In this document: one piece after another, positions 10,683 to 23,900 of the stretch
How positions within the stretch are numbered: the first letter of the stretch is position 1
How the letters are laid out: each line of letters opens with the position of its first letter
Assembly: GCF_009870125.1 (NCBI RefSeq)
Contig: NC_046683.1
Span: forward strand, 9,362,001 to 9,426,000
Direction: 5' to 3'
Length of the DNA stretch: 64,000 nucleotides
From: Drosophila pseudoobscura
Taxonomy: Eukaryota > Arthropoda > Insecta > Diptera > Drosophilidae
Translations under genes and position numbers: made by a program
Notes under the pieces: model-generated
Database searches by the model: none
What the model saw: the letters and a program-made list of their open reading frames with translations, nothing else
Told to the model about the DNA's origin: nothing

Positions 10683-13600
10683 ATGGACACTGATGTAGTG
10701 ATTGTCAAATTGTAAGGGCCCGAGGGTTCTTTTGAACAGTTTCCTGTTTATTTGTATACCCAATTGCATTTTGTCACTTTCGTCAGTCGCAAATATTTTG
10801 TTAAATATATTGAAAGCAGCCATGAAAATGTCCTCTTTCAATAGACCCCTCCCCCACCCCCTGCTCCAACCCCCATCCACGAAATGGGTAAAGTGTTTGA
10901 GGAGGGGGTGGGCGTTACGACGATACAAGAAGGGAGGTGCGGCAGGGTCTAAAAGCGATATCTATAGGAGCAACTTCCAAGTGAGCAAACAGAGCCAGAG
11001 CAATTTTAATAAAGTCCGGGCAAGGAGCCAGAAGCTGGATGGAGGGAGGGGCGGGGGGGAACGTGACGCTGACTGGCATAAAACTTTTGGGTGGGAATAT
11101 GCATATATTCGAGTGGGTGTCCGAGTATGTGTGTGTGTGGCAGCTGCCACGCCCCTGCATTGTAGCTGCCTCAATCATGTGGCATTCATTATATTGTCCT
11201 GCTACTGCTCTGGCACCGTCTCCGGCTCGCCTTATATTTTCCGTGCTCGTACGTGTCCTCATATTTCACACAGCTGCCACATTTTATTCCAACAATAAGG
11301 AATGAGAACAGCTCCAAAAAGCGAATCCATGAATACCCTGCTGGCACATCTAGTGCCTGCTTTTCCTAGACAAAAGTATGCTTTTCCCTGGAAATGGAAA
11401 ACGCACCTAATAAGTTGGCGGCTGAGCGCTTTCAAGGATCCCTAATGCTCAGCATCAGCAAGGGTATAATATGTCCTCCCAAATAGGACATGTATGCCTG
11501 TGTCCTGCGTCCTGCGTCCCGTGTCCAAGTGGAAAGTGCACATCATCCTGGTGGTGGTGGTGCCGTGTACACGCATCTTTTTCGGTAACATTTTAGCAAG
11601 TTTTCCGGATATTTGTTCTAGGCCATAGGAAACTTATCCCATCTCGTTTCGTTGCGTTTCGTTTTGTTTTGTTTTGTTTGAGTGGCTCTTGGGGCCAACG
11701 AATGGTGTGTGCGGCGGTGATCAAAGGGGTTACATTATGAATTTGCCGCCTAATTGAAGTAACTACCCACCAGCCACACCCACGGTGACGCCCACCGACA
11801 CGCCCATGGCGCACATGGCAAATTGCCATTTCATTTGCATCTGTTGATGGCATTTTGCGGTTGCATCCAACAACTATGTTGCCTTCTCATCCTCTGAGTC
11901 GCCCGTCGTCTATTCTAATGAGCTTCACAAGCGTTGCCATGGCCACAAAATGTGCCCGACTGCTGGGGCCGGCCAAGATTGTTGCCACCCAACCGCCCAC
12001 CCACGCAGCCGGCACCACAACAACAGTTAATTGTGGCTTAGTTGCGCTTAATTCTCTTTCAATCTTTTGAGTTGGCAACACTTGAAGCACTCTCTCTCTC
12101 GCTGCCATACCCAAAACAGCCAGCCACTCTCCCACTGAGTGCTGCAAAAGCCTTTTCGCATTTTATAACAATATTTTTGTTATTTGTTATTATTATTGCA
12201 CCGTTTTAATGGGCATAACCACAACCACAGCGCACTCACATGACTGCCGACTGCCGACTGCCGACTGCTTGCTTTTCTTGGAAGCAAAAACTATTACCAG
12301 CTTCTGGCTGAAGAGTTTTCAATCATTTTCCACGAATGGTTCCACTCGAAGACAACTCGAAGACAGCCAATTATCTGTATAAGTTCTCTGAATATACTCA
12401 AAGCAAATGATTATACCCCCCTCTCAGAACAAGGCTGTAAATTATAAGGTAGTATATTCCCCTTTTTAAGTGCTCTATATATATATTTTTAGCATACAGA
12501 CATACCCACATACAGGTGCCTCTTTTATTTGTTCCTCTTGTTCAATCGAAAAGGTCTCTGAAATTTTAAATTTATTTAGAACAAATTCGATCGTATCGCG
12601 ATGCATTTAAAATGGATAAGCATTGGGGCTTGATGAAATATTTGATATAATAACAGCACCAAAAATAACATATTCACATCTAATCCTTAAAGAAAATACC
12701 TTAAAATAATTCGATTATTAGATAAGACCATATAGACACTGCTAGATACATGGGGAGGAATGCATCGATGGTTTTCATGGTGTGGGAAAGAACTCCCACA
12801 AACTCTTCAAAGAATTGGCTGAAGATAATAAATAAATATAAGCATAAGGTCGCTTTCGTTAATTTTCTTGTTGTTTTCCATAATTTTGAGGGCTTTTCTG
12901 GTCATCAAACCCACAAATCAGACTCCATTCCTATGACCTGTGTCTGCCAGAGAGTGCCTTTTCTGCGTCCAAAAGGCTATCAGTAACGTTTGCTTATGCC
13001 TCAGAACTAATAGGTTAAATGTGGCTTAAGAAATGTCTATATCTGGCCAATCGAGCCTGAGGAATCTCCTGGGAAATATAATGCATAGAGACTCCCAATC
13101 ACATACCCTTTGGGCAATCTACGCCATGTTCAATAATCTATTTAGATATTTCGTTTATTAGTTTCTTTATGTTCATTTGAGAAATTTAAAACAGATCCAA
13201 AGATCCAAGGGATATCGGACCAAACTGCATTCACAAACAGCGCAGATGATGGGCTGTCATAACTGTCAATAAAACCATAAGCAATAAACAACATAAACCA
13301 TAAGACAAGAAGAAAAAACCATGTACTTGGGGCCAAAGAGAATCATAAAAAGACAAACAAAGACCGAGTACAAAAGCAGAGAAATTTGAATGGGGGGACA
13401 AAGACAAGAACAAGGCCGAGAACAGGAAGAAGAATGGAGATAAGCCGAGGGGAGGGCCAGAGTTTTATGCCGAATATCCCGAATAATACTCGTAAAAAAG
13501 AACAATATCTAATATAAAATTTGCTAGTTAATTAAGAATCCAAAGGATCCTTCAACTGTTGCAATTCTCAGGATAATGTGTCGCAAAGAAGGAGAAAGAG

Positions 13601-14547
13601 TACGAGGTTTCCCTCTACAGGGTATCCACTGTGTGTCTTTACTTTTGAACTAGTCTTTGCCTATAATAGGAGGCCTAATTCAGGCCTACCGTTCTGCTCT
13701 ACTATTGAATTTTTCACATTTATTCGAGTATGTTTTCAGTGCTAGCATATTTTATGGATCTATTAGACCCCAGCAATTTTCCAAACTTATTTTCATTCAA
13801 TTTGATTCATAATGGTCGGCAACCAGGGCCCATTATTCATTCAGAGTCCCATAATTGGGGCCCTTCGGCACCGCCCTCTGCACCCTACCCCCTGGCCCCG
13901 TTCGGCCACTGCGGTTGGTGGGGTTTTTAGGAAAGCCATCAACTCTGATTGGCGCTTGTTCCCTGCAATTAAATGGTTATTAATTTTCCACCGAATTGGC
14001 AATTCATCAGCGATCTAGTAAAGCTCTCAAAAATCCCTAATTTATTCATAATTTTTGAAAATTGTTTGATGTTTGATTACAGATTGCGGGCTGCCTTCAA
14101 CCCAATCGGGGAGCGATTGGAGCTCTTAATTGGAATTTCACATTCGAGACTCAGAGGTAAGCAGCAAACTAAACTCATTTCCCAGTTCAAGCCATCAGAT
14201 AAATTTCCATTTCCATTGTTACTTCAGACAAGAGAACGATGGCGGCCTTCGTCACAGGTTTCTGAGATTAACAGTGGGTGGGGGTTTGGGAAAATTCCTG
14301 CAGGCTTTTTACGAGTATGGCGGCCCCCTTCGGAAAGGTGTAAAACTTTGAACATGAAATGACATGCCGATTAAATTAATGTGCCCCCGGCAGGGGGAGG
14401 GGGGTGGGGATGGTGCGAGTAGGCCCCGTACAACTGACACCATTCCGTCTTGGCTAATAAAGCGACAATGGGGGCCCATGAAAAATATCATAAAAGTTCG
14501 CAAACTTTAATCCCTCTCAAGCTTGTTGTAACTGTACCTCGAAGCAT

Positions 14548-14575
14548 GGGGCAGGGGCAGGGGCAGGGGCAGGGG
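14548..14575. repeat. GGGGCA hexanucleotide repeat
   Basis: Consecutive GGGGCA units give five runs of four G residues at regular spacing. This is an intramolecular G-quadruplex candidate on the + strand. Confidence 0.8.
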
Positions 14576-16431
14576 ATTGGCCAAAGGGGCCATTGACACC
14601 TGCGACCTGGCAGCGACGGCGACATCGAGTGAGAGTGAAAAACAGACGCCGCATGGTGGCATCATTAGCCGGCGGGGCGGCACAGGACACCATGTGCACC
14701 ATATAATCACAATAAATGACAATGGCCAATCCAGACCCTACTCACACACATATCCCCCCCCATGCCCCCTATCTGCCCCCCCCCCTCGCATTGCATGGCT
14801 GCCGCCTTCAGCGCAGACCCAAGTGTAAGCAGATATTTCTATTTAATCATGCTCCAATGGCGTTGACCCACCCACGAAGGGGTCAAGGTCAAAGGGGGGT
14901 GCTGAGATTGAATGGAAATTAAGGGCAAATCGCCTGGGGGGGGCAGCTATTAAAGGGCTAAAAATCGTGACTAAGAAGACAAGATTTGATCGATTTATAA
15001 CTAGAATCATTTATCAATCAAGTTTGACAAATGCGAAATGGGCAAATTCCCACGAAAAACCCCTCAAAGAGAAATATCAGAGCCAACTACCATGCGCCGC
15101 CAGCCACAAAAATGGCAATCAACATAGGTATTGAATATATAAAATGGTATCCGAAAAGCACTCAATCCCATCTCAGAGGGGAGTCAACAAATTCCCACAA
15201 TTTTCAGTGGTTGTTTGACGCTCGGTTTTTCATATTTTCCCACTGAATGCGGCAGAGGAACACGCCAAAAATCGTACAAATAGTGGAGTGTAGTGGCAAC
15301 AGCAGCAGGAGGAACTACCACACTGTTGCCACATTAATGTCAGCATTAAAGTCGAAATTACATTCGCATTCACCGCAAAAACCCGCACAAACAGACAGAA
15401 TTTCAAAATAAATTTAAACAATTAAATAACTATAAAGTTGGGGAAAATAAAGTGCAGGTTTCTGTAACTCGAGCTCTTGATCCCATGCAGAACACAGGCA
15501 TAATACAAGCATAATCAAATATTATGTTGCCACCACGAGCACCATGTAAGAGTCCTGGAACATACGTCCACTCATTACTGCATACATTGTTGGGGTCTTG
15601 TAGGTAGTCAACTTTGTAGCCGCAACAAAGCAACAAATAAAGCTGCAGAACGTATTTAGAGAAGCGGAGTCTCTCGAGGTTACACCCGCGTCCATCCATC
15701 TGCACTTACACCTACACCGTGTCCAGGCACACAATAAATCCAATGGCCCATCCAGGCCGGAGCTTGTCAGTCTCGGATTACAGGATAGAAATAGAACAGA
15801 CGGGGGCGGGGAATAAATGCAGAAAGATGAGCAGAGCAGAGCAGAGCAGGGCACAGCACAGCACAGCACAGCACAGCACAGATATTTATAGGTGAGCAAG
15901 GACGAAGGGCAGCGGCCAAAGTTCAAATGATATGCGGACGGCATGGCATGCTCCAAAGCTGCTTGTTCTGGCACTCGGCACGATTACGCTTTCTAATGCG
16001 ATTACAGTGAATTTAAGCTGCTTGTTTGGACACGAGGCTATGCATTTCAAAGTGACCACCATGTGGCACGGGGGGCTACGCGGCGGAGCCCTGCCACACC
16101 CAGCTGAATCTGCTAGATAAGCAAATCTGAATCAATCGACATACCTCGCCGATATGCCACTCAAAGAAGAAGACCCTTGCTTTCGGTCATCTGAAGGGGG
16201 GATCTCTGTGGCTTCTGCCCCGCCGAGCACTCCTTAGTCCCCCCGACTTTCTGCACAGATTTGTCCACCCTGCATAATTCCGCGGATACAAAAATAAACT
16301 AAGCGGAGGCGGACACTGCCACTGTTTTGTGTTCGCAGAAATTCCATGCTGTCGTGTCGACATTTGCGCTTAATTAAAAACTCAATTCCGGGCACACCAG
16401 TCTATATCGCGTATATACATTCCTCAAGAGT

Positions 16432-16470
16432 GGGAGTGGGAGGGGGAGGGGGAGGGGGCAGGGCTGAGGG
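16432..16470. repeat. G-rich tract with G-quadruplex potential
   Basis: Seven closely spaced runs of three to five G residues separated by one to three bases satisfy the usual G3+N1-7 quadruplex pattern on the + strand. Confidence 0.75.
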
Positions 16471-18993
16471 GTTTATGGAATTTGTATATAGCTGCGTTGC
16501 TTGAATTCCCCAATCAAAACCAAAAACGTTCTCTCTCTGGATTTCAGATAAAAGAATTTTCGCCCAAAACCAAAATAAACTTGAGCACCAAAAGGGACGG
16601 ACCCCAGCCCCACCAGTGGGGTGTGGCTGTGTCCTCCCAGGAGGTGGATGCTACGAGTGTAACAACAGCTGTTGCAGCTACGAAAACGAGCACGAGTACG
16701 GTCACGAGTCCTTCCTGTCTTGCCGTTGACCATTTTCACGTTCGTTTGTTATTATTATTTAATGAAAGCGCATGAAAAATTAAATAAAAATGCTTGGCAA
16801 TGGATGGAAGCGAAGTGGCGGCAGGAGGTAGGCTGCGGAATGGGACTAACGGAAAACCATTAGCAGGGAGAGGATATGTAAAGAGTTGGCGCTTGGGCGG
16901 ACAGGAAGAGGAGGTAAACATTTAGTTCCTGCTTTTAAATATGCAAATGGATACTCGAAACTATTTTATTATTCACACGAGACAAGCGCCTACACAGGAC
17001 CCAAACATTCCATCCCGAGCGCCCGCCCACTTCCTGGAAGACAAGTTTGCCCTGCTCTTCGCCTTCTTCTGGCCCACCCTCGCCCAGGCTCTTTAGTGTT
17101 ATGTGCTGTTTACGATGCCATAAAAAAAACCCCTCAGCGACGATAGGAATGGCAAAGAAAAGTGGGTGGAAATCCTAAGGCGAAACCAAGGCATTGAATA
17201 CCCTACACTTTGGAAATGTATGGCATGGACTCAGTTTGTCTGAAGTATAAGTAGATGGTTCGATAGTCCCCTTGCCAGGGGCTAGACCCCGAAGTACCCA
17301 TCAACCTGGCGCAGGCCAAGGATCTTGCCAGGGAAGTACTAAACCGGCAATCTGATGCCAGTGCAGTGATGGCTTCTACAACTATACTCTTTATGGGATG
17401 TCCGATTTGAAGAGGCAAAGCTAATCGATAAAATATAGCAAAGGGCAGACAGCAGGCCAAGGGGATATCCACAACTACTCCAAAGTCCAAAGACATACCA
17501 CTTAGACGAGAGATCATATTGATATATCCGATCGTTGAGTTCTTTGAATGGCCTACCTATCAAAGGGCATCTTATTTGATAATGTCGGATTTTCGTTGAT
17601 TCATTCGCGATTATTGAAGAGCCTTGCTGCAATCGGTGGTGGTCCCCATAGCCGTTCTGGCTCTGATATTTCCAAGCGAAGGCACCACAAAGGCGACGAA
17701 CTACTTCCAATTGTAGATGCAGATCCTGGAAAAAACGTCGCTAATAAGCCCATGTTAGATCATTGAAAAACCACCTAATAAATGGATAAATACAGATATG
17801 TTGCTCAATTCTCTTTTACATGGATTTCTCACACATCATTGCACATGACGTGCCCCAGAGAAGATTGAGAGCGACTTACCAACCCACAATCCAATCGCAT
17901 CTCAAATAAAACATAACCGAAAACAGATTTCCCGCTTTTAAATGTTTACCCAAAAGAGAGGGCGTCTGACATTGAATAGAGGAAAGGACCTGGCACCGGT
18001 CAGGGCCGGGGTTCTTTGAACAACAAAAAATCGCCTTAACCCGCACACAGACAGACGGACGGGCGGGCGGACGAACGGACGGATGGACAGATGGAAAATA
18101 TGCAGACAGACACTCGAACAAGGAACATTATCGACATGAAGCTCCCCCATGTCTGACCAATAAGCGGCCTACGGCACAGCACAAAGAAACAGAAACTGAA
18201 TCAGACCCGTACCCAGACACAGACACAGACACGGACACGGACTAAGACCCGGTACCGTAAACGAACCCGGCTCAAATCATGTCAACTTAGGCCACTACGA
18301 CATGGGTATATGTGCGGGGGGGAGGGGAGAGTTGGGCGCCTGCATGTTGTATGGGCATACCCTTTCAGAGGTTATTCCATTGCTGGCAAGTGGCTCGGCT
18401 CTATCACTCAATAATTACAAGGCTTGGCTCATGATAGTCCATTAAGCCGAGCACTCAAATGTCTAATTGAAATGGTAAAGGGTTGTCTCAAGATCGGGAC
18501 AACAGGGTCCTGCAAGGGTGCTTAGATCTTCGGTAGCTGATTTGTGTTCTTTCTCCTTGTTTTGCAATCCTTGCTCCCCTTTTGCCCGCCTGCCAGCACA
18601 CATCTATTTGCACAGGAAACGGAAAACGGAAACTGTTCTGTCCCATGCCGTCCGGTCTGTCCAGGGGGCGGGGGCTGCTGTAGGACCTGGGGGTCCTGGG
18701 GTCTGTGCCTGGACATTTGTGTCCTACTTGTGTCGCATTCGAGAAACGGAAATTATTTGCCTTCTTATTTGCCTGGTCAAAGCTCGCGGAATCTCTTTGA
18801 AATTCGCATTTTCCATTTCCCCTTTTTTCCCCCATGCAGATTTTCTTTTCAATCATTCCCCCTCCCCCCCTTCCTTAGCTATTTCCACTCTCTTCTCGAA
18901 TACAATTTTCATTCATATATTATTTAAGTTTCGTTCTCTTTTCACGGCTGTTTATGGTAAATAGATAAATATGTTCAAGGCCATTCGTCCCTT

Positions 18994-19016
18994 CCCCCCC
19001 CCCCCCCCCCCCCCCC
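18994..19016. repeat. Homopolymer run of 23 C
   Basis: An uninterrupted run of C residues is followed by ACCTG. Its length may be unreliable in any assembly. Confidence 0.9.
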
Positions 19017-19109
19017 ACCTGAAATGAAATGGAAATATTCGAGCAAATGATTAATTTGAAGTTTATTGAAATTTATGTACATCTACTCATAGTTCTTTTT
19101 TTGTGGCAG

Positions 19110-19160
19110 ACGAGGAGGCATCATCATCTTGTCTGTCTACCATCAGTTTTGAACTCAGAG
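19110..19160 (+). other. Isolated exon-like segment
   Basis: A 51-bp stretch lies between a T-rich tract ending in GCAG and a GTAAGG donor. In one phase it reads 16 codons with no stop (acidic start, then Ser-rich, ending F-E-L-R). There is no neighbouring exon that clearly joins to it. It could be an exon of an unrecognised transcript or a chance arrangement. Confidence 0.15.
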
Positions 19161-20946
19161 GTAAGGGAAGGACTTCATTGATGAATCATTCAAAATGTCG
19201 ACTACAGAATTTTCTTACTTTTTCCCTTTTAAAGGGAAATGTGACCCAATCGTTTGTGTGGTTTCGTGCCAGTAGTTGCTCAACTTTAACAAACAAACAA
19301 ACAAAAATCAAAGTAAATAAACGTTTCGGAAACTCTTCGTATGGTGGGTGGTGGGGGGGAGGGGGGAGTATCCCCACCAGCCTCCGATTTCGTTTGGTTC
19401 TTTTTATTGATGACACAAATGGGTCATTGGTTTCATGCGCCTCTCGCTCCGTGTTATCTCACAGAACTTTTTCGTTCCGAGCGGAATGGTTTTTTGTGGC
19501 CGGCCATTGCTGTTGGTCATTGCAAGGCCATAATGATAACGTGTCCTGTGACCCACACATCGACACTCAGGGGCCCCCCTCTCGGGGAGTCGGAAGTGGA
19601 AACAAGGGGAGAAAAAAATTAAACATTAAATGCGCAAGCCAAGAAAAGTCGGAAATAAGATAGGGCCAAAGAAGGCAACAGCAAATAAAACCACAAATCC
19701 AATTGATCTATAAAAAAAATACACAAAAATACGAGTACATATAAAGATGTAATGCACACACATACATGTATATATATTGTATGGATGGATGGCATTTGGC
19801 TGCCGCCGCCTTTCGTGGCTTATTAAAAAGCTTTCAGCCGAACCCCAAAAACAAAAGAAAGCCAAACGTTGTCGGATGTCGATGATGGTTGAAGGTGGCA
19901 GGCGAAAGGCGAAAGGCGAAAGGTTGAAGGTGGATGTGGCTCTGAATGCTTGTTCTCCTGTAATTTTCCAATGAAAGGAAGTGTGAAATTGTGCCGTTAT
20001 TCATTACATATATAATCTGTACATGTACTACATGTATATATATATATAAATGTATACTTATGTATATAGTATATACACATACATCCATAGAGCTGGCCTA
20101 GTCTGCGAACGCGGCTCGTTTCTGGTTCTCGTCTCGGCTTACCTCGCTTCGGTTATTGTAAAATTGAAATTGAAAACAAACACACAGCCCAACAAAGCCT
20201 CCACCCCCTCTTCGCCTCTCCCCACTCTCACACGGCACAGTGGCTGAAAATACTTTGATATTTTGCTGTACATTTTTCTATGAATTTATTTCATATTATT
20301 TTTTGAACACTTTTAGATCCTTTGCAGAATACAATATTGAATCATTAGAAATATATGTGGCAGGTACTGTGAAAGCCTCTAAATGGAATCTTTTTTCTAT
20401 ATCTAATATAATATTTGTTATGCAGACGTAGGAAAAGATAGTTACAATACCCCTGTAATGTATTGGAACATCTCTAAATATATAGAATATTTTGAACAAA
20501 AAAAATATATGTCTATTCTTCATAAAGATTCTGCTGAATGGTTCTTTATTCTGAATCAAAGGTCCCTTAAGCCAATAATACATAGTGCCTGCAAGAATTG
20601 AATGGAACCCCTGTACTCCTCGATTGAGGGGTTCTACCAGACACCATTTAAAGGAACTGAAATGGAAGAATCGAATGGCAGCCATACGACTGATCGATCA
20701 AATACCAAGTAATTGTGTGAAAAGCTGGAATGGCTCTAAGGAAAGTACAATCAAAAGATCAAATCGGTTGACCATATATATCCCATAGAAATCGAAAAAT
20801 ACAAATTTCATTTGCGAGTGCTACAGAAGGTTTTTTCTGTAATATTTTTATTTTTTTTTACCACTGTGCTGGGGGCAACACTGAACCGAAAAGACAGATG
20901 AGCCTGAGAGGTACCGACCGATACTGAAGAGTGTGGCTTTTGGAGA

Positions 20947-20964
20947 GGGGGGGGGGGGGGGGGG
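20947..20964. repeat. Homopolymer run of 18 G
   Basis: Uninterrupted G run inside GA/G-rich DNA. Confidence 0.9.
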
Positions 20965-23900
20965 CAGGATACGCATTGTTCCCGGGGTTGCCAAGAGAAG
21001 AACGCCCCTGGCCGACTTTTGACTTGTGTTTTTACAGCTGCTCTCTGTGTGAGTGTGTGTGTGTGTCCCCTACTTCTCCACACACTAGCTGGCCTCGCTG
21101 CCCATCCCTCTCCCCCACCGCCCTTGTCCGCAATGGCCGCTCTTCTAGCGTGCTGGAAAATTTATGTGCGTTGACAAGTTGAGAGCACGAGGCCCACGGA
21201 ACTGAGGTGAGAAGGCACTCAGCTGGAGGCAGCCAGCCCCTGCTGTGCGCCTCCACTCCCTGTTGGGCCTAATCACGTAGCAGAAGTGTGCCACACCCCA
21301 TGGAGCCTCACAAGCACACTCACACACGCACATCGAAAGCGCAGCCACAGCGCAAGGACAATCAGAATCTGCTGAAAAGGGAACTGGGACTTGGCAAATA
21401 GTTTTCGGTTTCATATTTCACATATTTTCAAGTTCAAATCAAGCTACATGGCAAACGAGGGTCGCAGGGCGAACTCCCAGGGGAGTTGCAAGGCAACAGA
21501 GCGAGGGAGAGAGGAGAGAGAGATAATAATATCAAATGAGATTGGAAATTTCGAGGGAAAGTTGTGCAAACCGAAAAGTTGTCGGCACTTTGACCTACTT
21601 CAGCATGTAATCATAAGTGAAATCGACTTGATTGCAGATTACCTATTTTAGCACACTTTTAGCCACTCTTTTGCCACTATCTCCATTTCCATCTCGGTCT
21701 AAGCTTGTGAACTACGAACAAGTCGTATGTACCCCATTGCGTATGCTTAATATTAATATGCATGGAGCTGAAAAGTTTTTAAAGCTGCTAAATGCTGATA
21801 ACACGACAGCCGCATGGGAGGAGCGTGGTCTGGGTGGGGGGGGCGTAAGCCAAAACTTTTCCATTTCGTGGGCGACATCAATGTGGCCACAAAACTGTTG
21901 TGGCGCCAGAGTCAAAGACCTCCAAGAAAAAAGAAAACCCCAGACCAAAAACCAGAAATTGCATTGCAAGAATATGAAACGTCTGAAGGAAAAGCAAAAG
22001 GACCATCATGGGTGGAGCAGAACAGAGAAATCCACAGGGGACGAAAAGGATATGGCGGATAAGGCAGGAAGCAGGAAGCTGGCCGAAGGATGGACCACAA
22101 AGAAGGCTGCTACGAACATACACCTACAGCCGCCTACAGAAACCACTCTGGCTGTACTTGCCAAAGACTTTGGTCATTTCTCGTTTAGTTGCCATTTGAT
22201 TTGCAGCAAACATTCAAGTGGGCAGGCACTAGAAAAAAAAAATAACAAATAAAAAGCGAATAGCTGGCACTTCGACTCTGGGATACCCTACCCAAGAGAT
22301 ATGGCACTGTGCTGCTACTATATGGATTTTTGCCCGACTTATGTCGTAAATATATCTGCGAATCATCAGCCTCCATATAAACCTCTTCTCTCTTAAATTC
22401 CATACGCTCTCGTACCTACCAAAGTGCCCTTTATAAAGCGAACTTTTCCAATATATACCCCCACAATGGATGACCCGCACACACCGCAGACTTTCCTACT
22501 ACCCTCCTACCCTTCTGCCTTGTGCCTTGTGCCCCCGCAACCGTCAACAGGTAACCGCAAAACTGTCAGTAGCCATAAAACTTTTGTAGCCCCCCCCCCC
22601 GTTCACCCACGCCATTTGGACATTTCCGCCCCCACTTAGTTGTCGTATAAAGTTTTTTCGTGTTGTTCCCCATCGCCCCCGTTCGCAATTGATTGAGTGT
22701 TTAGAGCGCCATCTAGCGTTTAACTCAAAGTCAATAGCCGATGGTCGGGACGGTCCAACTTCGATGTGGGCGAATTTCTGCTGATTCTCTATTTTGTGTG
22801 TGTGTTTTTTCTTTCGTTTGGATTTCATTTCGTTTTGGCGTTTTCTTGTTTTTCTCAGTTTGGCTGACAGATGGCACAAAAATAAAATGGAATGGATTCG
22901 AATCGAATCGAATTGAGTGCAGGAGACGTCGATAATCGAATGATTACGTCGATGACAGCAGACACGTTTTAGATCAAAAACCAGTCACTGCTCTTATAGT
23001 CTCTGAGATCTAGGCGCTCATCAAAACGGATGAGCAGGCAGGTAGACTGGACGCTGCTGATGTTGAAGCCGATCAGGAATATACTATATACTTTATTGGG
23101 TCTAAAACACATCTACACAAAACTGTGAGCACTTGAGCACTCTACTTCTATAGTCTATAATGTATATCTTTTGAAACCCTTATGAACTCTTAAGCTTAAG
23201 CCAATTGCAAAAATTAAGGAAAATAATTGATGGACAATTCAATCTCTCAAACTTTAAATACATTTCTTAGAATTTTTGCCTGCTAAGGTATGGGCATTTG
23301 CCCAGCTCTAACTGAAAAATAAGCTGCATACATTTTTCTTTGAAATTACTCACAAATTTGTGAAAAATGTTTAAATCATTCGGACGGCTGGTGCCTTCAC
23401 CTGCCCCTCAGGAGAATGAATACTCTGGGGGGAAAGATTAGAGAATTCATTGGGCCTTGAGCAATCTGTGCTGTGATGGAATTTTATAATCAAAACTCTT
23501 TGCACGTTTTCGCCTTTTGGACACACATTTCGACTTTGCCGTCGCCTCGCCTTCTCTCTCGCCTTTTTTCCCTTTTTTTTTTCGGTCGCCCTGATCTTTG
23601 CTTTTCGTGGTCCATTGTTTGGCCTGAAGCAATGCAGAGGAGCAAGAGAAGCAGGGAGAAAAAGCAGGGAGGGAAAGCCAAATTAAAATGCAAGCCGAAA
23701 CCTAAGCTGCATGGGATGCCATGCAGGACATGCCTGGCAAATGCCAGACGGCAGAAGAAAAAAAAAAAAGAAAAGCAGGGAGACAGACAGCTAGACAGGA
23801 CACTCCATGGGAGAATTGAGATGGCGATGACGCAGTTGTTGAACAGGCGGCAGCCAGAGCAGTCAGCATACAAAATCAAACAAGTTTTCGATTGCACTTT

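Larger units (their letters stand above)
10683..18993. other. Gene-poor noncoding DNA
   Basis: No gene supported. Contents include repeated CTGCCGA units near 12243-12268, a GGGGCA repeat at 14548-14575, a GCACA/GCAGA repeat near 15833-15880, a G-rich tract at 16432-16470 and a GGAC/GGGC-type tetranucleotide stretch near 18045-18090. The stretch 17200-17720 has several long but mutually broken frames and could be old decayed coding or transposon DNA. Nothing in it is recognisable. Confidence 0.4.

Noticed and set aside
15522..15974. 150-codon - strand frame
   Set aside because: Much of it is produced by the GCACA/GCAGA repeat, read as Cys/Ala/Val/Leu repeats. No domain or splice context.
17200..17720. 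Overlapping frames on both strands suggesting a gene
   Set aside because: No single frame is intact with a start, no family is recognised, and no splice arrangement rescues it. It may be decayed DNA but cannot be supported.
20296..20685. 129-codon - strand frame rich in Phe and Ile
   Set aside because: AT-rich DNA gives this composition by chance. No start context, signal or similarity.
21632..22252. 206-codon + strand frame
   Set aside because: Begins at a non-ATG codon, is Lys/Thr-rich from A-rich DNA, and has no recognisable domain.
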